Assembly: GCA_033032175.1 (NCBI GenBank)
Contig: CM065318.1
Location: 14,136,001-14,200,000 of the forward strand
Reading direction: 5' to 3'
Length of the DNA stretch: 64,000 nt
Source: Saturnia japonica
Taxonomy: Eukaryota > Arthropoda > Insecta > Lepidoptera > Saturniidae
Shown: positions 56,901 to 64,000 of the stretch, piece by piece
Numbering within the stretch: the first letter of the stretch is position 1
How the letters are laid out: every line of letters starts with the position of its first letter
The notes under the pieces: model-generated
Databases searched by the model: none
What the model was told of the DNA's origin: nothing
Seen by the model: the letters and a program-made list of their open reading frames with translations, nothing else
Made by a program: the position numbers and the translations under genes

Positions 56901-59900
56901 AGCTCAAAATTGGCAAAGGCATTTTAAAACCATTTGCCCAAGGAGAATTTATCAAGGAGTGTATGTCAGAAGTCTGCAGTATTTTGTGTCCTAAAAAGAA
57001 AAATTAGTTTGTCAAGGCGAACTGTTGTTCGACGTATAGAAATGATGGTTAATGATATAAAAACAACATTGACTGACCATATGGCTGGTTTTGAATCATT
57101 TTCCATAGCATTAGACGAGAGCACCAATTTGTCTGACACAGCTCAACTGGCTATATTTATTCAAGGTGTTGATAAGGAGTTCACTGTTACTGAGGAATTG
57201 CTTGCTTCACAGCTGCTAAAAGGAACCACTACAGGAGAGGATATTTTTTTTGAAGTTCAAAAGGTATTCACAAGTTTTTGCTTGCCATGGTCAAAATTAA
57301 TTGGAGTATGCACTGATGGTGCACCTTCTATGGTCGGCTTACGTAAAGGTTTATGGGAATTTTGAATGAAAAAGCAACAGAATTAAATGTGCAAAAAGAT
57401 GATTTGATAGTCCTTCATTGTATTATCCACCAACAGAACTTGTGTTCTAAGTCCATTCGACTCCAGAATGTTATGAATGTGGTAGTAAAAACCATCAACT
57501 TTATTCGATCCCGAAGGCTTAACCATCGTCAGTTCAAGGCGTTTTTGGATGAAATATCAGCTGAATATAACGACGTAACATATTATTGTGAAGTCAGATG
57601 GCTGAGCAAAGGAAACAGATGCTGTCTGGTAACAATTACCATTCCAACACGCTCTCTGCGTATGAAAATATTGCTTATGCTCAATATGCTGAAGAACTCA
57701 AGTTACTGTCGGAACAGTTTTCGAACAGATTTAGCGACTTCAAAAACATGGAAGACTGTTTCAGTTTATTTGCTACTCCTACAAAATGTAATGTACAAAA
57801 TGCTCCATTAAACTTACAAATGGAGTTGATCGAGATTCAAGAAAACTCACTCCTAAAATCCAAATTTGAAGACGTAGAGTTGTGCGACAAAAAATACCTA
57901 GAAGAAGACAATTTTCCGCGGCTTAGAAAATTCGCAAGAAGATTGATTTGTGCGTTTGGCAGTATTTATAAATGCGAACAGTTCTTTTCATTGATGGAAG
58001 TTAATAAATCAACACATCGTACAAGACTGACTGACGATAATTTGGAAAATTCTTTACGTTTTTGTATCAGTGGAATTAATTCAAATATCGATGGATTAGT
58101 TTCCCAAATCCAAGCTCAAATGTCTCATTGATGTCGGTGTATTTAACTTTCGTAGTTTGTAACAATTGCAAATTTAACGATTTAATTATAATGTACCATT
58201 TTTTTTTATTTCATTTTATTATTTTTAATATATTGTACTATAATAACATTGTCGTATTGTTTCATGTCTAATATCTATCGCAAAAAATATTATCACTACT
58301 TTAAAATGCACTAAGTACTTTTAAACGAGGCCCCGAACGTATTTGCACGCTAAAGTTGGCCCTCAACATGTCAAAGGTTGCCCATACCTGGTTTAAATCT
58401 TATTTCTCTTCAAATATAAACTATCCATTAAACTTAAAACATAATAAACATTTAATTGTGTTTAATGCATTATTCTTCGGGTTAAACTTAATGTAGTGCT
58501 ATGTGCCGAGACTCAGCAACCATGAATTCAGAGGCAAAACAAAAAGAAACAAACAAATTTTTTGTCTTCCTAAAGTGTAGATTAAATTTACTAGTAAAGA
58601 AAAATGTTAATAATAATGAAGAAAAAGATTTTATAAAGAAAAGTGAAGGAGCAGTTCAATTTCGAAATTAAATGAAAGTACCATAGCCATAGCAAATGGA
58701 ATTGTAGACTGTCCAGAACTTCTCCCGAAAATTCAGCTGTGTGAACCTACAATAATATAACATTAACAAAACCCAAACTGTTATATGTAACATTTGTAAG
58801 GACAACATTAGACAATCAATTTAATTCTTTAGATGATAGTGTTGATATATTTATTACGAGTGCGTCTTCTAAAGTGTCTGTCTAAAGCGCAGTTTATGTA
58901 GAGATAGAGAGTGTTCACTAATTTTTATGTAATCTTTGTAATAATTTTAGTGTTTCTCTTCATGGATGATTGTCTTTCTTTTTTGTTTATACTTACTTAT
59001 CTTTTCTATTGTGAAATTTGTAATTGGCCTTCTATTTCGATTATTTTTACTACTCTTTCTATTAGCTGTGAGTTTTCCTAACAATGTAAAATAAATAATT
59101 TAGCAGTCACATACCCATTATAATCATTATTAATGGCCACAAACGATTATTAATAAAAAGAAAACATTTGATGTGTGTAATTTTTATTTTATTAATAATC
59201 ATTAGTGGCCATTAACAACCACTAGGGCCTACTAAGCTTAATTAGACAGCTAATTATAACAGTGAATTAATAATTTTCTCATAACATAAATATGTTTTGA
59301 CTATAGCAACTAGTAAAATAATTATTTTATTTAATAGAAACTAAAATAAAATTGATGTGAACATATCAACCACTGCAAAAGTCACCAATACAAAGGTTGC
59401 CCAAATAAATCAATCTCACTCTTATTTTAATACAGGGAAGTAAAGTTTTAAAACACAGTGACATTTATGATTACAAATATTGCACTTCATATACTTAAGG
59501 AAATTTGGCCTGATAGTATAAAAAATTGCAATTGTAAAAATACTGCAGAATTGGTGGTACATAGGTTAAATTTTATGTTAAAAGATGAAACATGTAAAAG
59601 TAATAAAGTAAAATATTACTCTGTTGTGTTAATAGAGAGGACCGTGCAAGTGCTTGGAGCTAGTAAAGCCATTGAAATTTACAAAGAAACACAGAGGGTT
59701 GAGGGTGGAGGAGGCATGCTGGTAATAGTAAGTTATCATATAGTCAAATCATTAACCTAAACTGTGTAGAATAAGTATTTTAAAAAGAAAAATGTTTCAT
59801 TTCACAAGTTAATAAATAAACTCTTCAAAAGACAATTTAATAATTATTAATAGAATGTTAGCTTCATACAAAAAGCGGTAATGGCCTAAGTGTCCATGGT

Positions 59901-62900
59901 CATCCAATATATGCTATTGAGGTAAGACCGTACTGAGTGGAACTGAACTATACTGCAGCAGAGCGGCTTGGTACGATGCCTCATTATTCAGTATACTGCA
60001 CTGTAACTGCAGCGATGTGAAAATTTCTAGCAATTTTTATATGTTAGTGGTTCAGTAATTTTGCATAATCTTTCAAACTATGCGTCCATATAATATGCTG
60101 TAAAATATAAAGTTTATCTTCATTATAATTTGTCTTTATGATGAAGTAAATTTTTTTCGTAAGGATTAATATGACATGCTTAAAAATAATGCTCCTATGT
60201 ATATTGATTTTTAATCTTCAACAAAAAAAAATAGCAAATTACCTTATTTTGGCTTATGTATAAGAGATAGATATATGCTATCGCTGACTTTTTTTAGATA
60301 TACTAATAACCAATATTTTTTTAGAACATTGTATTTCGGATGTAGGACTTCGTTTTCCGATTTACGTAACAAAAATTAATATTTAAGGCTAGCTGGGAAT
60401 TGTAGCCTCATGTTATATTATATCCTATAGGCCTATACTATTCCTCGTGAATCTTGCTACCATATAAAAACGATTTTATTAAATCCGACTGGCAGTTTCA
60501 GAGATTCGAAAAATTTCCGCTTTATTATATTACTAGTATAGAAAAAAATTAATTTTATAGGTTTTAGCGTTTTGCCGAAATCTCGCCTGATGTTAAGTGA
60601 CGGATGGTGACATGCTAAGCTTAGTAGGGGAATTGGCCCTCAAATGCAGCTGCAGTTTTTGTCAGAATTACTTTCCATATTATATTGTTTTGCTAGTATT
60701 ATTCATGTTATATCCATTTTGGAGGTTATTTAACTTTGTTAAAAGAGTTTTGACTTGAATAACACGCAGTGTTGCGCTGTTTACTATATGGTACCGCACT
60801 AGAGGCAACGGTACTGCGCAACACGGCACGTCACGGCGCTACTTAAGTTGGCAACTTTGCCGCGTAGTTCCGCTGAAGAATATTTGGTCGCATAGTTATG
60901 CGTCGCTCTGCTGCAGTGCAGTTCCGCCCAGTAAAGTCTTACCTTTATTTTTTGTGTATGATACTACTTCTGAATTGACAGTTAATTAACGATTTAACGA
61001 ATTTAATAATACAAAAAAAAAAACTAAATAAACTCACATTTATTTTTTTATTTTTTTCAGTAACCAATTTATAGATACAATTAATTTATAATACGTTTTT
61101 ATTGAAATTCTCAAACGGAAATTTTCATAGAATAATGTTGCTGCCAGCCCTAGTGCTACAGTCGATCATAGATAACTAAAGTCAAGGTTGACTGGAGCCG
61201 TCTTTCTGTACCTGTGTATTACCTATATTGTATGTCTATTGTGTGTACTTAAATTACCATCAGAAATTATGTGTGATTTAAAATAATTTTTTTTAGAAGG
61301 GTAATCGACGACGAACGCCGGGCGGTGTATATTTCTATTTATTGAAACACAATGATGATGTCACTCCAGAGATGGTCAGTCAGATCTTCAATGAGGGACG
61401 CAAACAAAATTCGCGTAGAATTAAGAAAATACGCGCGGAGAGTCGTCAAAAAGTAATGGAACAGTTAAAACAGAGTCTCACAGGTAACATTTCTTTACTG
61501 TTCATGGATAAAAATATAAATATTTTTAATCTGTGTTAACATAACATACCATTACGCCTGTATCCCCGAAGGGTTAGGCAGAGGTGTACTAATGAAAACT
61601 CACAGTTCGCCGGAGTGTGTTTTTTAAGCCCCATGCAATAGGGGAGCAAACCTATTGCCATTAATCGGCCAAAAAGCTAAACTTGAGCTGCTATTGAGAA
61701 TTTCACAGAAAACCCCAATAACACTTTGTTCGACCTGAGAATCTAACCCAGGACCTCGAGCATAACCGTCGTGCTTACGACCACTAGGCTAATGAGGCAG
61801 TTAGTTTGTATTATATCATTTTCGAATATTGGGACAAATTTCTGTCAGGGCCATTTAATTTCAAACTAAGCAAAGGTTGACAGCAGTAACTAAACAGCTG
61901 ATATACATGAATATATATAAGAGTCAGACTATGTGAAAAAGCCGTTGGAGGGTTCGAGGTAGCACGTCATTACGTCACTATACTACACAATACACTAAAG
62001 TAAACAGTATGTTGTCTCGGCAGTGTTAGCCACTCGGTAGATAAACACGCACACAGGCTACCCTCTGGCTTCGTTTCTTAGGTTACCTACTTACGTATTT
62101 GACAATGCTGTATTAAATTGTCATTATTGATATCTTACCAAAGTATATCACTGCAAATTTCGTAAGTTTTAATTTAAATTAGTTCTACTTGGGTTTTATT
62201 TCTAGTGATTGTGAGTTAGTAACGGAATATATAATAATTTTTAAAAAATAAATATAATTTTTTGGCTAAGTTTAATAAAACAAAAACAATTTTAAATCCT
62301 AGGAAGTAGATAGTATAATATTTCGACATTAGTTATAAATTACTTAACTGCGGCGCACTCGCGACTATACTAGACTAGACTGCCGAAGTTTACCTAGATT
62401 TCCAAGCACGTATCGTTTCGATAGTTTGTATGAAGACGTGATACTGTTTACTTTAGTGTATTGCGATTGCGCTTCTACGTCAAGCAACTACACTCGTTTC
62501 CCTTCCCTGCTACACAACCATGCCCCCATTATCGTCTGTAGTTCCTCGCCCCCGCTAATGTCTGTCGCCACATACGACGGTCGCGCACAAGTTTGTACGA
62601 CTGCAGATATTAAACCCCCAAACACAACTGTAAATTATTATGCTCATCACACAAAAATTAGTCATGTGCTGGAATCGAACCCACCACTTCTCGGCTCAAT
62701 AGTAAGGCTTACTACCACTGCGCCATAATGCTTGTCAAGGCATACGAATGTAGGGTAATTGAGAGTCTATTTTCAGTACTCATCAAGTTATTGCAGTTGA
62801 GAACTGTAGTGGGGGTTTAAAGAGACTTCTCCAATAAAAATTAGATACATCATTTTTAAAATATAAATTAACGTTTTTAAAAGGACTAAAAATTATAAAA

Positions 62901-63924
62901 TATACGTGAGGTCCATGCAATAGATAAATAAATACATGAGTAGCATGAAGTCACTAAGAATTTTATTAAGTGTGTTGTCTCCGCAGATATCTTCTAACTA
63001 AACTACTAATGTACCATTATCATCTATTGTACGCATCCTCATGTGTTTCGTAATTTTATATTTAAATTATTTTCTCATTTTTAGTCACATATAGAGTGGT
63101 ATTATTAAAAATACAATGGTTTATTGAAAGAAATAAATATTATCTCCTTTTTAGCCTCGTTTATGTAAATATTTATATTCAATTTTAAACACCTTGATGA
63201 GATTATGACTGAGATTCTAAAATTTCTACCAAACATACGGACAAGAAAGCAATGGAATATTGTATTGTTATACGGTTCTGAGCTATGTTTAAAGTTTGAA
63301 GTCTCAATCTCACGGGGAATGTAATTAAAAATCTGTTGCAAAATTTAAATCGAACAAATCTCATAACAGAAACCAATCAATAAAAGATTATTTTAAACGA
63401 CTTCAAAAAAGAAGGTTCTCAATTCGAATTTTTAATATTTTTTATCAATGTTCAGGCATAACTTCTTTGTTTATGAACCGATTTAAATGATTCTTATATG
63501 GTCGGAAAGAATATACCTCAAGGGTGGTCCTATTTTAATGTCATTGGCATTGAACCTTCGACTTTGCAGATACACCAGAGAAATTCTAAATAATTGAAGT
63601 TGGTTTTCGTTTTTTTTTTCTTAAAAAGTCTTGTTATATTGTTTTGTAATAATTACAGATTCAGAGTTACCATCGCTTCTGTCACGTGGCGAGGCGACGG
63701 TTCAATCAGAGCATGGGTCGAATCCTCCACCATCACCAGCAACGGATGCGCGCGAATGTTCGAGCGACAGTGAAGCGCACTCGAGCGACCCTACTGACCC
63801 ATCGGCAGGTGCACGCGCGCGCTCTTCCTCGCCCCCGCTTGATCGAGACCCTCGCCAAATACAACAGTACGAGGACGACGATTTCCTTGAGGTTATGTGC
63901 AATGATGATATGGATCTCTTCTAA
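47844..63924 (+). CDS. Phax: PHAX, phosphorylated adaptor for RNA export (spliced, complete)
   Basis: Six exons join in phase: 47844-47903, 48284-48541, 55752-56109, 59636-59727, 61297-61483 and 63659-63924, giving 406 codons, the usual PHAX size. PHAX links the cap-binding complex on capped U snRNAs to the CRM1/RanGTP exporter in the nucleus. Family signatures: acidic N-terminus, KYNIWCKALEEDLLTEDM, basic RLGKR, the RNA-binding domain IADKLSEEKKELVERTVQVL with AIEIYKETQRVEGGGGML and NRRRTPGGVYFYLLK, and an acidic end DDDFLEVMCNDDMDLF. The start ATG (47844) gives MSTIEGDLDVEV. Introns 2 and 3 carry large transposon insertions. No frame damage was seen. Confidence 0.92.
48284..48541 (+). CDS. 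Phax: PHAX exon 2
   Basis: 86 codons from acceptor CCACAG to GAG|GTATGT: LEDSDVEEGTYIPLTRPENF, an acidic/serine stretch, basic KRTKIRPRRPQQ (likely nuclear localisation signal) and KYNIWCKALE. Confidence 0.9.
48890..49186 (+). pseudogene. Transposase C-terminal remnant of the outer Tigger-like element
   Basis: An acidic then helical stretch ending LLKVAKQENITKFFK and a stop. It resembles the C-terminal tails of CENP-B/Tigger proteins; the DDE domain is not present. The assignment leans on the terminal repeats around it. Confidence 0.55.
50180..51279 (-). pseudogene. Transposase with DUF4817-type N-terminus, left arm
   Basis: ATG at 51279 starts MPNAYVYSAREYGNMLMCLG, an HTH-type domain common in insect Tc1/mariner relatives, with a stop at 51055. 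The catalytic part continues at 50988-50305: VIWTDESTFTRNGLWNRRN, RWSVNVWAGLFKDRILGPVF, TWFQHDGAPPHVARFV and GYVKERL. Frameshifts break it, but the Asp motifs are visible. It is the better preserved of the two arms. Confidence 0.82.
52255..52515 (+). repeat. Third copy of the subterminal repeat with a B-box-like motif
   Basis: It matches 54375-54640 and the reverse of 49850-50130 (GTACTGAACTGAT, CAGTGGCAAAGTAG). The complement contains GGGTTCGAT, a pol III B-box-like word, so part of it may be SINE-derived. Confidence 0.6.
53218..54300 (+). pseudogene. Transposase with DUF4817-type N-terminus, right arm
   Basis: Mirror copy of 50180-51279. It starts MPNAYVYSVREYGSMLM and is soon frameshifted. 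Readable blocks are RWSVNVWAGLFKGRILEPMI and EYRRKWFQHDGAH (53780-54025). It has more stops and indels than the left arm. Confidence 0.8.
55752..56109 (+). CDS. Phax: PHAX exon 3
   Basis: 119 codons plus one base, from TTTCAG to GTAG|GTAAGT. It begins EDLLTEDMVSCDLTKRSRYG, has a Lys/Arg/Gln-rich middle and ends with the start of the RNA-binding domain (ADIADKLSEEKKELV). Confidence 0.92.
56142..58390 (+). mobile_element. hAT transposon in PHAX intron 3
   Basis: The right end, inverted, reads CAGGTATGGGCAACC; the left end is close to CATATATGGGCAAC. An 8 bp TSD GTTTAAAT lies at 56134-56141 and 58391-58398 (the left end has a few extra bases). The plus-strand transposase lies in pieces from 56586 to 58131. 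The insertion starts about 25 bp after the exon 3 donor. Confidence 0.85.
56586..58131 (+). pseudogene. hAT transposase (GTF2IRD2/BED-finger type), broken
   Basis: Pieces in order: an N-terminal zinc finger (QEKWTEEFFFILHNVKPICL, then CNES ... HYSTKH), MAGFESFSIALDESTNLSDT, LIGVCTDGAPSMVG, the IIHQQNLC block, CEVRWLSKGN, and a C-terminal part ending in a stop at 58131. At least three frameshifts or stops separate them (near 56925, 57353 and 57600). Confidence 0.85.
58399..59635. other. PHAX intron 3, remaining part
   Basis: AT-rich intron. A long open frame just before exon 4 (from about 59459) is in phase with exon 4 but is not PHAX-like and is treated as intron. Short inverted ATTAATAATC/GATTATTAAT words near 59130-59210. 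No other gene seen. Confidence 0.45.
59636..59727 (+). CDS. Phax: PHAX exon 4
   Basis: 92 nt from acceptor TTAATAG to ATA|GTAAGT. The acceptor was chosen over two upstream AGs in the same phase because it joins KKELV directly to ERTVQVLGASKAIEIYKETQ, the spacing conserved in PHAX proteins. Confidence 0.85.
59921..60943. mobile_element. TIR element in PHAX intron 4
   Basis: The left end GGTAAGACCGTACTGAGTGG and the inverted right end GGTAAGACTTTACTGGGCGG continue as inverted repeats through GCAGCAGAGCG (about 50 bp). The interior (about 900 bp) has no ORF. No clear TSD. Superfamily not recognised. Confidence 0.7.
61297..61483 (+). CDS. Phax: PHAX exon 5
   Basis: 187 nt from TTTTTTTAG to ACAG|GTAACA: KGNRRRTPGGVYFYLLKHND, then a basic helix-rich region RRIKKIRAESRQKVMEQLKQ. 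A fragment of this exon is copied at 23157-23255. Confidence 0.92.
61545..61803 (-). repeat. tRNA-derived SINE, complete head and tail
   Basis: On the minus strand: A box in CTCATTAGCCTAGTGGTCG, B-box-like GGTCCTGGGTTAGATTC, a body with TGTGAAATTCTCAATAGCAG, and the tail CTTCGGGGATACAGGCGTAA. It lies in PHAX intron 5. Confidence 0.82.
61804..62640. other. PHAX intron 5, middle part
   Basis: No exon or clear repeat recognised. The open frame starting at 62426 has no recognisable protein. Confidence 0.4.
62641..62740 (-). repeat. tRNA-like SINE head
   Basis: The minus strand has A box TGGCGCAGTGGTAG and B box GGGTTCGATTCC about 30 bp apart, but the presumed acceptor arms do not pair. This is a SINE head, not a tRNA gene. 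Confidence 0.6.
62741..63391. other. PHAX intron 5, distal part
   Basis: AT-rich, nothing recognised. Confidence 0.4.
63392..63632. repeat. Dispersed repeat shared with 32471-32700
   Basis: Same start (TTTTAAACGACTTCAAAAAA) and end (TTGAAGTTGGTTTTCGTTTT), same orientation. It ends about 25 bp before PHAX exon 6. Confidence 0.7.
63659..63924 (+). CDS. Phax: PHAX exon 6 (last)
   Basis: It starts after AATTACAG; two bases complete an Asp codon. It encodes DSELPSLLSRGEATV, a Ser/Pro/Asp-rich stretch with likely phosphorylation sites (SSDSEAHSSDPTD) and the acidic end DDDFLEVMCNDDMDLF, with the stop at 63922-63924. The region is GC-richer than the surrounding introns. Confidence 0.92.
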
Positions 63925-64000
63925 ATGGCATTAATTGGTGTCACCCACGATTCCTGTACAAGACTTTACTTATGAAGTTCCGGTCTTGTTGTCAATTGAT

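Noticed and set aside
59459..59635. Longer PHAX exon 4 with about 59 extra codons
   Set aside because: Open and in phase, but it would split the conserved RNA-binding domain between KKELV and ERTVQVLG; the acceptor at 59635 restores the normal spacing and total length.
62641..62740. tRNA gene
   Set aside because: A and B boxes are present, but the acceptor arms do not pair and the sequence continues like a SINE.
1..64000. CRISPR array, bacterial operon or biosynthetic cluster
   Set aside because: No regularly spaced identical repeats or contiguous intron-free genes; the window is clearly from an animal genome.

Overview
This is a eukaryotic, AT-rich, intron-bearing window, most likely from a moth or butterfly. 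The basis is spliced genes with GT-AG introns, tRNA-derived SINEs, mariner, hAT and Tigger DNA transposons, jockey-like and RTE-like LINEs, and insect-type gene families. No bacterial operons, rRNA, convincing tRNA genes or CRISPR arrays are visible. Coding sequence is a small share of the window; most of it is transposon-derived.

Three host loci can be reconstructed by splicing. (1) Positions 1-1237, minus strand: one long exon of a GH20 beta-N-acetylhexosaminidase of the fused-lobes/Hex type, cut by the window edge. Its reading frame is clean, but three residues normally conserved in the active site are changed. (2) Positions about 5990-21770 and 24325-39300: a tandem duplication, both copies on the minus strand, of a nine-exon SLC36-like (pathetic-type) amino acid transporter. 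Copy A (7020-21438) splices into an open frame of about 475 codons. Copy B (24949-38996) has eight recognisable exons, a +1 frameshift in exon 2 and no exon 8, so it looks like a recent pseudogene. (3) Positions 47844-63924, plus strand: a complete six-exon PHAX gene (snRNA export adaptor), predicted at 406 aa. A stray piece of its exon 5 lies at 23157-23255, between the two transporter copies.

The rest is a well-preserved record of insertions, many with readable target-site duplications (TSDs). Two nearly identical jockey-like LINEs lie at 2910-4400 and 40118-42898. The second sits, with a solo LTR seven bases away, inside a broken Tigger transposon (39445-44653). PHAX intron 2 holds three elements nested one inside another. 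The innermost is a 5.4 kb palindrome carrying two divergent copies of one transposase. PHAX intron 3 holds a hAT element only about 25 bases from a splice donor. Further mariner, hAT, BEL/Pao, RTE, SINE and MITE pieces fill the transporter introns.

The host genes show no functional link to one another. Exon borders were set by reading frame, splice-phase agreement, comparison of the duplicated copies and family knowledge. No alignment software or transcript data were used, and family assignments come from recognition, not search.
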